Assembly (NCBI GenBank): GCA_949752735.1
Contig: OX457038.1
Coordinates: 24,516,456 to 24,580,455 of the forward strand
Reading direction: 5' to 3'
Source of the DNA: Lumbricus terrestris
Lineage: Eukaryota; Annelida; Clitellata; Crassiclitellata; Lumbricidae
Length of the DNA stretch: 64,000 nucleotides
In this document: piece after piece, positions 21,109-58,213 of the stretch
Position numbering within the stretch: position 1 is the first letter of the stretch
Layout: each line of letters begins with the position of its first letter
The notes under the pieces: generated by a model
Seen by the model: the letters and a program-made list of their open reading frames with translations, nothing else
The model's database searches: none
What the model was told of the DNA's origin: nothing
Position numbers and translations under genes: made by a program

Positions 21109-23663
21109 TGCTGATTGTTTGTCTGAAGAACTGATGGACATAGGAAGAAGAGAGTTGCAGAAAGTGGATCCAGTAACGAAACAGAACAGTTCTTGACAAA
21201 GATAAGACAAAGATAAATCAGATGATTTTATTGAATGATGATAAATCTTGGAAATATGAACTGATTTTATAGGTAGTGGTTGGACAGAGTTCACAGTTTT
21301 ATAAGCTCTGAGCCCCAGGCCGCAGTTTTAAATGAATTCTTGTCTGAACAGGAAGCCAATGCAAAGATTTAAGTGCAGGGTTTATATTTATATTGCGGAC
21401 TGTGTGTTTGCTGCTTTTCAGAGGCTCTAGATTGGGTGTTTAGGTTTGTTAAATGAGGCTGGGGTACACATGTGGCATGATCTGACAAAACCAGGTTTAT
21501 GTCGCATGATAGCATTTTGAGATAATGGTCGACTTTAGTGCACTGGGATCAGAGGTCGATTTTTACTGTTTTGGATTTTCGTATAGTACACTGTCTTATC
21601 TAACTATTCGCCAAGTATCAAAGCTAAAATCTGTCTGGAAATATTTTAAATTAGTTTTATTTGTGAATGTTGTATCTTTCCAAAGTGTCAAAATTGGCCT
21701 TTTAGTGCATTTTCAAATCATTGCCATCTGTCATCTAATTGATTTGATACCCTCTGAAAGCTGGGACTGTGGGCTAACTAGTGGCAGTCACATAAATTAT
21801 GCTAATTATTATCAGACCATAGCAATAAGCAGAATTTAGAGGCAGTCTTAGTAAACAAATGTTACTAAGGTGATCACGTTTTCCTCGCATTTCCTGAAAA
21901 CTGCAATATCACAGTTTACCACACTAAAATATTCATTACTCTGTCAGATGTCAGAGTATTTGATCAAAATATGACTTGTTTTTAAAGGAAATTTCTGTTT
22001 GATATGGTATCAAAATGCCATTTTTGATATATGACATAAGCCTGATTTTGGCAGATCGTATCACAAATGCTAAATTACAATGCACGTAGCCTTAATTGAC
22101 TGACATGCTGGTTCATCACTCTTTGCAGAATATCTAATTATTCATAAGTTAGATACAACATATAAATGTCCGAATGAATGAATGAATGAACAAGGCATAG
22201 CACGAGTATCAAGTTGCAGTGACCCCTAATGTCAATAACAAAAGGCTTGATAAGGAATGCCTAATGTCTTTGCAAGAAGCAAAGCTTTGATATTAGCAGT
22301 TTTTATCAAAAATTAATGGTTCTGTTTTTATATGTTTTTCATTGTTTCTGGCCAGCCATTGACTGTTATTTGATATAACCAGCAGTTCAAAATACTGAAG
22401 TTTTATGTTTACCAAAGTTACAGTGTATTATTGTATTATTATATTCTATTTTCCAATGTTTGCTTGCTTTATTTTCTTGTGTTAGTATTTTGATGTCTGC
22501 ATTTCCTATGTTGCTCCTCAAGCCTGCTGCAAGTTTTTCTGGTTTTTAACTGACTCTATAGACTCAATTTGCTGGCGTGATGATCTATGAGTCCCAGAGT
22601 CAGACTGGAACTATTTTGGGGTCTTGCCATTTCAATCATGCAAGAAGCCTAGATCCATCTTATCCCACAAAATGCAGCATTGAAGAAATTAATTATAAAA
22701 TTTATTTATTTAAGGCATATCTGTACATAATTTTAAGAAATAATATTACGATAATAATGGCAATATTACTAATAATTAATGACAGGCCTCCAGCACTGCT
22801 TTTGTTGTTTTTAATTGTTATTTAACAACTGTTTGAATGAAGCTCTGATTGTGGTGACATCATTCATTGTCAATGTTTTAATGGTCACTTTGGATATTTT
22901 TGTGCCAACCTATTATAGTTAATTCCTTTCTGACCGATGGACCATGCATGCTGAAACCGCAGAGGCCTTTATGTGCCATGTCACATGAGGGCACAATTGC
23001 CAGTCTCCCACTGTTGGGTCCAAAGAATATGCCAGAACTATGTGTGCGTGTTAATCTTTTTCATATGATATAAACAATAACCTGGCATTGGTTTACATAT
23101 CACTCACTTTTCACTAACAACCATCCGAGTTATAGTTCTTGGATATCAGGAGATTTCAGCTGCTCTATACTACGTGAAACAGGAAGTCAATGCAAGTAAA
23201 TAGGTAGGCGAGTTAGACAATGCTGAACCTGAATACACCTGCTACTTGTAAACAGGGTCAGGGTCCAAAGCAGAGAGGTTCTCATTGGTCAGCTGTGTAT
23301 GAATTCACCAAATGGTAGCTAAAAATGGAGCCACTGAATCTCTTGGTCTAAATAGTTGTCAGCCTTTGAATGATCACTTGATATCAATGTTGTAGACATG
23401 TACTGTGAACACTTCTTTATTATTTTCAGCTACACTGAATTAGTTTGTTAGTTACTTACACAGTAAATATTGCACCTTTTAAGTTCCTGACAAAGTGGCA
23501 ATCCTATGTGATGCTGATCAACGTCAGTAATAACTTTCCTGAAGAGAGTAACCAGTGTAGCGGCCCTGAGTGTCACAGTCTCAGGCTTTGGAGTCATGTT
23601 GTTGGGCGTGCCAATCCCCTCTATGCAATGTGCACTCTAGTTGCTCATGTTTGTATGTGCACT
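21109..23663. other. Intergenic, no feature recognised
   Basis: AT-rich sequence with short frames only. A small (gaat)n run sits near 22172..22190. I find no exon with matching splice sites and no recognisable transposon on either strand. Confidence 0.5.
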
Positions 23664-23868
23664 TGTTATAGCGCCCCTTTAAGCTCTTTCTACTCAAAGG
23701 CGCTCCTGACTACAGTGCGGACACTGCATCAGAGTTTCACGCTGAAGCGCTGAGCAATTGCGAGTGAAGGACTTGCCCAAGAACCCTATGTGGCGACTTG
23801 AGGTGGATTCGAACCTGCAACCCTTCGGCTGCAAGGCGACTAACATACCCATTACACCACTGCACCCC
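23664..23868 (-). mobile_element. tRNA-derived SINE (family 2) with LINE-like 3' tail
   Basis: On the minus strand the head has a tRNA-like A box (TGGTGTAATGGGTATG) and B box (GGTTCGAATCC) in polymerase III promoter spacing. The tail, gagcgcctttgagtag followed by a short link and ggggcgctataa, matches the 3' end of the LINE at 46990..47757. A second copy is at 46702..46907. Not a working tRNA gene. Confidence 0.9.
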
Positions 23869-24404
23869 ATGGCTTACATGGTGCTCTTCTACATGATGTG
23901 GTAAGAGCCACAGCACTGGCCTGGATGCTAAATGCCTCCCCAGTTTGATGATTAGGCATATAGCCAGTCAGGGTGACCAGGACTGGCTCCAGTCTACAAT
24001 GTGCTGCCATCTCTGATTCTGCCTCCTCCCTGAGGATACTCCCTCCTGTGAATGGCTATCTGCTAAGGTGAATTCCAACCTCTTGTACTGCTGTCTGGTG
24101 GATGAGTGCCATGGGCAGCATAAACCACTCCACTGGTGGTCAAGCTGTCTTCTACCATCTTGACCCACGGGCCCATAACCGCGCAAACACAACAGCAGAT
24201 GGCATGATAAAGAAAACTATTATCTTTGGTAAGACTTTAGATTTAGGATGTTATGTGTTTTTAAATATTTGACTGTTTTGATCAACTAAAGTGTTGCATG
24301 TTCATTATCATGTCTGTGCACCAAAGTTTGGCTATGAATTGGTCAATAAAAGAATATTATTATCGTATCTTATCTTTTCAATAATAGTACAGTATATCAG
24401 CAAG

Positions 24405-24815
24405 CAGTGGCGTAACTAAGGGGGGGCAGCCGCCACCCCAAATGAAAGGGCTGCCCCCCAGCTGCCCCCCCAATCCCTGCGTTTGTTTTACTATTTACTC
24501 TTACGAGTGATAAAGAATTAAAGAATGTTATGTAATTTCTGACTTATTTTATTTTTTATACAACTTCCTGTACAACTTCTTATAGGATGGGTGATGGGAA
24601 AGTGGGACAAGCCACTATAGTGCACTGTGGGACAGACAAGCTAGTGAGGCTTGCTTGCGTATTATGTCCAATACTGTAATACATCCAAAATCTAAAAATA
24701 CATAGTCTATGGCACCGATGCCGATGCACGCTTTAATTGCCAACGGTAGCCACCCCATCATTTTAAGCTGCCACCCCACTGCCCCCCCATGAAAAAATAA
24801 CTGGCTACGCCACTG
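24405..24815. mobile_element. hAT-type MITE, 411 bp
   Basis: Ends read inward as CAGTGGCGTAACTAAGGGGG and CAGTGGCGTAGCCAG. The octamer TCAGCAAG flanks both sides exactly (24397..24404 and 24816..24823). C-rich subterminal repeats (gctgccccccc) are present; no coding capacity. Confidence 0.93.
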
Positions 24816-24984
24816 TCAGCAAGGCATTAAGGGGCTAGAAAACAATGAAGAAAAGGATGGGTGAAAACTTAATGAATTAGTTGACTTATTCTTCTGATAG
24901 ACCATGGCAGCCCTGTGCAAATAGAAAATAGACTAGAGACAAATAGAGGGCAAATCCTGTCATCCTGGTTATGTTTAGTTGTAG

Positions 24985-25310
24985 ACCTTTCAGACTTGTG
25001 TTCAATATAGTCCCACCCTCTGGTGGAAAAAAAGGTTTGGAGACAAATTGGATGATCGCCAAGGCGCATAGCACCAAGCAGGGGTGAGGGCGGGCTTGGG
25101 GAGGGATGCAGCCCTATAGTAGCCTCTACACCTTGAAATAACTTTAATGTCCACATTATAGCACTAGCATTTTAAGTTATCATCCGAACAAAATTGTTTG
25201 ACAATTTCAGTGTTGATTAGAGTGGTCTGAGACTTCAATAAATATACTTACAATTGTAATAATATTTTCTTCATTACCGGTAATCAGTTCTGCTGCTGCT
25301 ATCATACAGT
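24985..25310. repeat. Diverged dispersed repeat, pair with 2395..2760
   Basis: Shares an ordered set of segments with the copy near the window start, ending in gagacttcaataaatatact followed by tacaattgtaataata. Non-coding; class unknown. Confidence 0.6.
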
Positions 25311-26084
25311 GGCAAGTTACTGGTAATACTGATGACGAGTGCATCTTAACATTGCACTGTAAGACTTGCAGATATACTGGTTGAGTTGTGTTTGCGTTTG
25401 ACTGAAGACAATATTAGTAAGGGAGACCGGGCCTGGTTGCAACATTTTTCACATTTGTGCGTTTCACATTTTTACTTTTGGAGCTATCTACAAACAGTTT
25501 AGCCCATATACATCCTTTACATCTCAGCATCAAAACAAGTATAGCGGCGATCTCGGTGACCAAGCATGTAGCCACAATAACTAACTGAACCAAAATGACT
25601 GAACCACAATAACTAACTGGCTCCAAAATGTTGCAACCAGCCCTGGGTCGGGGTTGGTTGCATCGACCCTTGAGGAAAATTGCAGCAGTATTGAAAGTAG
25701 TCTAAATATTCAAATAAGGCTGCATATTCCAGTGGCCAACTGAGTCCTGCCTGTGCATCTAAATTATAGGAATGTAATAATTGATCAACCAGAACTACAC
25801 TGAAGAACTAGAAAATACATTCACTTTCCAAGAGCCCCATACGATAATCAAGTTTCTTTGACATCAAAACACTCCAATAGCACAGAGACTCAACAGTTTA
25901 TTGCAAAAGCAGAATATCTAATTATACACTGTTATTTGCTTGTAAAGCCAACAAATTTCCAGGTGCTATAACTAGTAGTGTTTTTAAGTGCTGTGTTCTG
26001 TACTACCATACTGATAGAGTAATTTTCTTTTTTCCATTAAACTTTGCTGTTGTGGGTCTGAGGTGTAATTATTAATTAGGACGT
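25311..26084. other. Intergenic, no feature recognised
   Basis: Contains a short internal inversion theme (gttgcaaca/ggttgca near 25437 and 25630..25660) but no exon, known repeat or RNA gene. Confidence 0.4.
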
Positions 26085-26124
26085 TTTATATAGCACCTCT
26101 TCAACGTAAGCTACTCGGAAGCGC
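26085..26124 (-). mobile_element. LINE/SINE-type 3' tail fragment, target of a MITE
   Basis: The reverse complement reads ggcgcttccgagtagcttac followed by gttgaagaggtgctatataa, the shared LINE tail. The hAT-type MITE 26125..26381 is inserted directly at its 5' side, so the fragment was an older resident. Confidence 0.6.
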
Positions 26125-26381
26125 CAGTGCCGGATTAAGAAATGTGGGGCCCTGTTTGGAAAGATCTGATGACCGTTTGGTCGAAATTTCTTTAGAGTAT
26201 ACCGATATTCCCTGCCAAAATAGCTGACGACCTTTTTTAAAGTCGTTTGGTCGAAATTTCTTCAGAACATACCAATTTTTCCTCAATAATGTTTAGGTTT
26301 TTTTGGGCATGTGTGAGGGGCCCCAAAATGTGGGGGCCTCTGTTCGACCAAACATGTTGAACATGCCTTAATTCGGCCCTG
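26125..26381. mobile_element. hAT-type MITE with internal tandem modules
   Basis: Ends read inward as CAGTGCCGGATTAAG and CAGGGCCGAATTAAGG. Flanking octamers GGAAGCGC and GGAAGTAC match at 6 of 8 places, consistent with an old duplication. Inside are repeated modules of the type ctgacgaccttttttaa and gtttggtcgaaatttctt. Closely related to the element at 27132..27385. Confidence 0.82.
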
Positions 26382-26824
26382 GGAAGTACTCTTGGAGAAC
26401 CATGGATATTAATAGGACAGTTTTGAGATTTTTAAGGAACAGTGTGAAATGGCCTCTGAGCACTAAGCGCAGTGTAACGGTTTCCAGATTGTAAGACCAG
26501 CAACCAAGAATCAACCGCATTGTCGGATAGCAGTCCACGAGCGAGGAACCAGTCTAATAATGGATCCATTCTAATAATGGACTTCTATTGTGATCAACTA
26601 TATACTTTGTTGCACATGAATCAGCTTATCTCGTTTGCTCAATAAGGTCCTGAACACAATCAGAAAAAAGGTTTTGCAAATGGTACACAACCATGTAAGA
26701 ACTACCAAAATACCAGTATTCGGAAGTCATGTAAAAAACTGTTTTGCTAGGTGTTCAAGTAGCAAAACATTTTTAGATTTGGCATTTGGAAGATAACACT
26801 GGGGAGAAGCCATTATTTTGGTTA

Positions 26825-27480
26825 TCATCGTGATCCATGGGCTGAAGGCCCGTAGGTGTCCAATGCACATTTTATTACCATTTCCCATAGTCCCCTCATC
26901 CTATGCAGATATATGTAAGGCATTGTAAGCTGTACAGATAGGTCTCGATTGCACCAGTCTTTGATGTCATCTATCCACTCCCTGTTTAGTCTTCCTCTTC
27001 TCCCCTTGCCGTCCATTATTCCAAGCATCACACTTTTTCTGTCATCGTCTATTCTACATATATGTCTAAATAGACTGCGTTTCCTCCTCATAGCTCTGCA
27101 TTAAGTCTTCCTTTATATTTAGCTTTCTATGCATGGCCGGATTAAGAAATGTGGGGCCCTATTCGGACAATTTTGGGGGGATCTTCGGCCAAGAAATCTG
27201 ATGACCTTTTTTAGTCGTTTGGTCGAAATTTCTTTAGAATATACCGATTTACCCCAGCCAAAACAGCTGACAACCGTTTTTTAGTCATTTGGTCGAGATT
27301 TTTTTCCCGCATGTGTGTGGGGCCCCCTGAAGTGTGGTGGCCCCTGCTCGGCTGAATATGTAGAACATGCCTTAATCCGACCCTGTTTCTACGGACTTTT
27401 TATTTGTTGCCTTCATTGTCCAATTCAGATGTAATATTCTTCTATAGCAGTACATTTCAAAGGCCAATATTTTATCCCGA
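26825..27480 (-). mobile_element. LINE C-terminal fragment, interrupted by a MITE
   Basis: On the minus strand 27091..26825 reads FRHICRIDD, SVMLGIMDGKGRRGRLNREW, DDIKDWCNRD and ends SAHGSR, the typical C-terminus of a non-LTR retrotransposon reverse transcriptase ORF. The upstream part of the same element appears to continue beyond the MITE at 27132..27385. The 3' end homologue at 30715..30860 has the same AHG-type end followed by (GAT)n. Confidence 0.82.
27132..27385. mobile_element. hAT-type MITE, 254 bp, inserted in a LINE fragment
   Basis: Ends read inward as CATGGCCGGATTAAG and CAGGGTCGGATTAAGG. Flanks TTTCTATG (27124..27131) and TTTCTACG (27386..27393) match at 7 of 8 places. Internal modules gatgaccttttttagtcg and tggtcgaaatttc match those of 26125..26381. 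Confidence 0.88.
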
Positions 27481-27524
27481 TCAGTTTGATTGTCCATGCC
27501 TCACATGTGTACAGTGCTGTACTG

Positions 27525-28355
27525 AACACATATGTAATTTTAGTTTGTACAAATATTGTATTAACAGTAGATTATATGCATTGTAATATGATAGTATCAT
27601 ATATTATAGTAGTAAATAATATCATTATATCATATTATAGTAAATAAAATACATAATTTTTATAACATAATGATTATTATAACATAAACAGCAAGTCAGC
27701 AACTCAAAACTATTATCATTTTGTTAAATATTTCTGGATGTGAAAATGTCAATTCTCAAGGGCGCACATTCCGATACCTGGATTAAACACTGCTTTAAGC
27801 GTTGGTCAGAGGAACCAGTTGGCCCAACCTTCTGTCACCTTACATAGTTTAGGGTCTAATTACTCTAATATGACTATCAAGTGGCCCACTTCTTGCATCT
27901 GTCCATTTATAGGCATGGCCCTTTAGGCCTATCCATATGTAAAAACTGTCTCTTTAATTGTGAATGCAAGAATTTCACCTTATTTTGAAGTTGTGGTACT
28001 TCAAAGTGATCAAAGTGGTCTTGAGTTTAATGGCATATCAGATATACTTAAGCAAACAAAGTTAAAGGAGAGTGAACATGCAGTGTTTAATCTAGGCATC
28101 TCTAGGGATGAAGTTTCACCCCCCCCCCCCCGACCCCCGAAATTACTTTCCCCAGAAATATTTGACAGAATGATAATAGCTTTTAATTGAGTTTACATTA
28201 TTTTATTACATGAACTCTTATAATATATTGTGATATTATTTACTATTATATTTTTATAATATTATTTACTATAATAATATACGATACTATCATAGTATAA
28301 TTTACTGTCAATACTTGTACAAATACTTTTCTGTACAACTAATGGCTTCTAATAT
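27525..28355. mobile_element. Possible DNA element with about 160-bp inverted ends
   Basis: The segment at about 27530..27690 is an inverted copy of about 28190..28350 (shared: gatattatttactattata, gatactatcata, aatttactgt, tgtacaaata). A third copy in the latter orientation is at 31130..31310. The interior has a short C-run (28121..28132) and no recognised protein. Exact ends and a target duplication could not be set. Confidence 0.45.
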
Positions 28356-29605
28356 TTTGTTCCTTGAACACTTAGTAAAACAACATCATAATACGACCTC
28401 CCAATTTCGGTAGTTTGGCGGTTCTTGCTTGGTATGTATACCATTTGCAACAATTTAATTGTGACCCTCTTGAGCAACAGAGATAAGCTGATTCCAGTGC
28501 TACAAAGAAAGCTTATATAATTACACTCAAGTCTGCAGTTATTCATTAGAATTGTATACCAGCAGCAGAACTGAATTGCTGAACTTGATAAATAAATAAT
28601 TTATTATTGTAACAATAGGCCTAGAGCTTTGTTAGAAAATATATAGCCCTATACTTTTCATCAGAAAATTTCTTCAAATAGACCTACAGAGTTTCATCCA
28701 GGGGAGACCCTGTTTGGAGGGAGAGACTTTTTATCGGAGGGAGAATACTTTATATCGTGACACTGGCAATCATCCGCCAGAGGCTTCCCTGCTCCCCTCC
28801 CACGCCCCCGCTCCCCCCCCCCAGAGACCTTAATTCGACAGAGGAGAGAGAGAGACTATCAGACTACATTAAGGCTACACGCTGGTGAAAATGTTTCCGT
28901 TATGTATACAGCATACCCTATATGCCTATAGACTATAGAGATCCGCCAGTTGTCTTTATATAGGGTGCTTGCCGTATTGCACTATTGTGACTATTTCAGT
29001 GATTATATCAATGATTATATCGATCCAGATAGATTTCTTCACCTCTCTGACCGGCAGGACAGGCGCCGCGTAGGCCTACGCTGCTTCGAGTTTCATTAGG
29101 CTCCACAAATAGGCCCTAATATGTAATCGTGTTAGTCTCATGCTATGCTCTGATGTTTGCGGAAGTAGACCACTTTAATTCAGTGTTGAGTTCATTTTCG
29201 AAATAGGCCTTTCAATTCCAAATATAGCCTACGTCTGCTAAAGGGAGAATTTTGGCATATTAAACTTTCTGCATGGGCCACTCACTGCTCGAGTTGCATG
29301 AAGCTCTGAATAGGCTCAGAGATCAACTGTCAGTAGCTGCTGGTGGGCCGCGATGTGCATGTGGCCTAGGCCCTATTTATTATGTCCGCCTACAGTCAGC
29401 AATGTGCTTAAGTTAGAAGACGAGTCGTAGTCGTCTGTGTCGTCGAGCGTACGTGGGATGTTGACGGAGGAGACATAGTAGTCGTAGGAGCTCTGTGCTG
29501 CTGGTTGATTGCACACAGTGGCCTTGATATTATTATCGTCATCATCCCATGTCAATCGAAACAACTTCCTATTTTGTGAACCAGAACGAAAGCCTATAGG
29601 GGAAA
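28356..29605 (+). other. 5' flank and probable promoter/5' UTR of the TNF ligand gene
   Basis: No upstream coding exon was found. GC and CpG content rise toward 29400..29900, which may mark a promoter. No clear TATA box is seen; the transcription start is undetermined. Confidence 0.4.
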
Positions 29606-54308
<24,703 letters not shown>

Positions 54309-55136
54309 TTCAACAATTAGCACACACTCAAAACTGTTTCATTTCTTGTTTAAGGCGGTTAACTAAGAAAAACATGCAACTAATTTCCTGAAATGTGATA
54401 TATCAAAATTTGTTTTTTATACTATTTTGTAAATAACTTTATCAAAAAGGAAAAAGACAATTTGACTACAGATTATATATATATGTATAAGATGTGATTA
54501 TTAAGGTTTATTAAGTTAATGAGATTGATTAGTATGTTGACATTGTTTTTGAGCGTGTTTGATTACACATATAGCCGATTAATTATGTAACCTCAGTAGT
54601 AGTAAAAACTGAATTTATAAACAAACTGCTGGCCCAAGGTGGTTTTGATAGATTCAGAGGGTGTTTCTCAATGTTAGAACCACTATGCAATGTATGAATG
54701 CAACATTTAGCATGCAAACTATTCCTCAGTAGCCTACCCTTCTCAGTCTTTTGCTGAGACTTTCTGTAAGTAGTTCTTTGAATCTGAATGGAACTCGTAA
54801 CTATTCTGTCCGGTATATTTAGATATGTAACATGATGCACCATCTCTAGTTTAATAATGGTTGCTGATGACTTTTGCACATTTATTGCACTGCACACATT
54901 TATTTCATGAACAGACGTAACTTTTCTAACTGAATTCATCTCTGTGACGATGTCCATTTAAAACACATTTGCATCTTCATAAAGGTTGAGTAGATTGGTG
55001 TGTTGGTTGTACAGTTATGTGATTTAATTAATTAAGTAATTAATCACGGGCATCTTAAAAGCCAGCACCATAGGATATAAAATATGTAGATATGGCTTTG
55101 GGAATATGATTTGCTAAGTTGGATTGCCTAGTGCAG
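54309..55136 (+). other. TNF ligand 3' UTR and downstream flank
   Basis: AT-rich sequence after the TAG. No AATAAA is close to the stop; the poly(A) site could not be placed. A short (at)n run lies at about 54475. Confidence 0.45.
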
Positions 55137-55580
55137 GTGTCACGAAATAGAGTATCCCCCGTATTAATTGTATCCCCCCAAATTTAAAAAAGTCGAAAAA
55201 ACCGCTTCCGCGGGTATTTTTTTTGCAAATTAATTTTCATCTGCTTTGGTTTGAACAATGACACTAACAGGTACGTTTATCCCTACTAGATAATTTGTTT
55301 TGCCCTGTTTTTACAGCACTTAAAACACTTAAGAACACTCAGAGTCACGAAATAAATTTGAGTTGCCTTTATCTGAGCATTGCTTAGGACACTTAAAACA
55401 ATTAGAGTCACTTTAAATTTTGATTACAGCATACAAAATTTTATTATGCGCATTTTTCAAAAAAGGGGATAGAATGGTTTATCCCCCCGGATAGTATAGA
55501 CCGGTTAATTTCATCCGGAGGGATAGATTCATTCATCCCCCCGGATAGCTTTCAGGGGGATACTCCGTTTCGTGTCACAG
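55137..55580. mobile_element. MITE-like element with GTATCCCCC ends
   Basis: Left gtgtcacgaaatagagtatc plus ccccc and, read inward from the right, gtgacacgaaacggagtatc plus ccccc form inverted repeats. Internal copies of atccccccggatag recur near the right side. No target duplication could be fixed and no frame is present. Confidence 0.75.
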
Positions 55581-58160
55581 CTATGGAATCACACATGTAT
55601 AATTAAGATTTCAAGCATTGACTCAAGTTCGTCTGCTCAGGTGTTTGGATTTACAGCACCTGAAGTCAAATGCTGCGAAGAGATCGAGTTCAGTTAGAGA
55701 TTGACTGTTATGGGCATTGGTTGCTTCAAGAAGGCAGCACTGCTATATTTCTGCTCCTGGTTGATTTCTGCAAACATTAGAATGATTCGGATCAGTTTAA
55801 ATTGAACACTAAAGTGATATGAAATAAAAACTAGTTCAGTCGTGCAATCAGCAACAACAATCAGACTATTGAAAATCATCTAACTAATCTGTTGTGATGA
55901 CTGAAGCGATGTCATAGCTTTGGTAATTGATAATAGCCAATTGTTTGAAGAAGAAGAAGTATCATTGAAGTGAGTGAAGATTTTGTTTGAGACTGATTGA
56001 CATAATAGATGTTGAACTTCAAAAGGATCTAGTTGTTGAACTCTCGACACAATGAATGAACTGAGAAAATATCGAAGAGGTTCGTTGAGAAAGCTGTGCA
56101 AAGTCAACAAGACAGAGGTGAAGCATCAAAATTCTTCGTCATAGTTCTACCAAGATCTGAGAAAAACTCAAAGACAAAAGAATTATGAATAGGGGAGTTT
56201 TGCATATGTTATAATTTAAAAAAATGATGCATTGCTGGCTTAAGCAAGACTAGATCTACTAGAATATATAGTTAACATAAAAAGATTTATACCAGTACTA
56301 TATAATTATATAACTGTGAAATTATATTATTTTGATTAATATGTATTGATGTTACAAACTTAAAGAACTGAATGACTTTGATTGCACAAAATCCTATATA
56401 TTTATTGACATGTTGAGAATCGGAACATCAGTTTCAAAGTATATAACGGGCATAGGATCCAATGCCAATACGCTACAGCCTAGACCACGAAAAAAATGAA
56501 ACAGTTTCTCTATCATTATGTGGATCATGCCTACAATATTAGTACAAAGATTGACCCACTGCCCAATATGCACATGGTCTGTCATTGTGACGTTGACATA
56601 GCTGTGCTTCACTGTTGACAGCTGCATTGGTTTCCAGTTATTTCTAGTACACTTTCTTCATTGCGGTGTTAACCACTGGACTGTTTGAGAACTGTAGCCA
56701 TTGTTACCTTAGATTAAACAATAGATTTATAGCTTATTCTTTTCAACTGTCTGTGACTAAGTGATTGCTATTGTTTTGTACTTATATGTATTTTGGGCAT
56801 GAAAATACATTTAACCTCTTTACTTCTGTTTTTTGTAAAGCTCTGTTACTTATGATTTTTTTTAAATTTAAGCTTTTCATGCGTGTTTGAAAATGAGGGT
56901 TGTATTAGTCATTCTACCCAATTACCTGACCATGTAAGCATACAACAGTTAAACTGTACAGCTAATATTGTAGCTGTAAGGTTCAAGGTATAAATCAATG
57001 TTCTGCTTAACACTTATAAGAGCAATTGTTGACATTATCCAGAAACATAGTAATATATTTTGCAGGTTGTGCAAAGCACAAGCACTCACTAGGCCAGAGG
57101 CCACATGGACACACAAGAGGCTCAATGACAATGAGACCTGGTTGCTCAATGACTGAAAGCAAAATAGCCAACGGGGTCACAGAATCTGCAAAAACCTGTC
57201 AAGCTCCTTCATGTCTTCTAAAGAGATCGTCAAAAGTCCAGTTTTTATTACCTACTTAAAACCATTTTGAACACCACATAGGTTGGAACTTGGAATGTTA
57301 ATGAAAATGGTTTTAGCGATATAATATTAGATACGGTAGATATGCTTATTCACCACAAAGGTGCAAAGTACAAGAAACAAAATTAAGTACAGACATATGC
57401 AAAACTGGCACACATATGAAAATTATCACTTCTGTCACATAATGTATATACCGTACTCATTACAGAGTGGTACAAGTTGAATACTGCATAGCTATATCCT
57501 TTGAGAACACTGCTACTATACCATACCACCATTGAGTTTAATTTGCCCAGGTGTAGTGTACGAGTGAGATATATCCTACCAGAATAGAATTGAATGTCTT
57601 TAACACATTAATATTTATGCATGTTAAAAATGTTTCTGGATACATTATTCCAACACACATTGAGCTGGCGCATCTGGGATCTTCATAGTTAACAAAGGTA
57701 AGAAAAGATTCTAGTAATCTGCATGCTTGGAAACAATTATTTTGAAGGACAGAATATGGCATTAGCAGAAGCACCAAACCATTTAATTTCAACCGTCAAA
57801 TCAATTTTAAACTTTTTACAGGATGTAAACTTAGAGCATAATTCAAGAAATTTCATTTCCCTCACCTATTCAAGGGATTCTGAAAGAGTAATATTCACAT
57901 AACTTTACTTTTTTTAATTTTTGTACCGTCAATTACCTTTGACTTTCTTAGAAGGTCAGAAGTTAAATAGGTAGACTAATATCTAAGCAACTGCTTGGCA
58001 TGGTCTGCATCAGTAGGTAATCGTTTGAGTGGCACAGCAACACTGCAGCTAGACAAACGTTCAGTTTAGAAAAAAAGGAGCTTGCAGCCAAGATTGACTG
58101 CCTTCGTACTTCAAGACATCCAACATTTACTATCTCAATGTCATTCTGCAGTCTTTGATG
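55581..58160. other. Intergenic, no feature recognised
   Basis: AT-rich. An acceptor-like gcag at about 57061..57065 precedes a 65-codon frame (to 57259) but there is no donor partner or known motif. I see no gene or classified repeat. Confidence 0.4.
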
Positions 58161-58161
58161 G

Positions 58162-58162
<1 letters not shown>

Positions 58163-58211
<49 letters not shown>
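58163..58211. repeat. (TA)n microsatellite
   Basis: About 24 TA units; the MITE 58212..58553 lies between this run and further TA-rich sequence (58555..58650), suggesting insertion into a TA tract. Confidence 0.92.

Positions 58212-58213
<2 letters not shown>

Noticed and set aside
23664..23868. tRNA gene on the minus strand (also at 46702, 2985 and 59387)
   Set aside because: A and B boxes are present but the heads do not give a full cloverleaf, and SINE bodies and tails follow.
54583..54957. 124-codon minus-strand frame downstream of the TNF ligand gene
   Set aside because: No motif or splice support; overlaps the presumed 3' UTR.
57065..57259. Possible exon after a gcag acceptor
   Set aside because: No partner exon, no donor and no recognisable protein motif.
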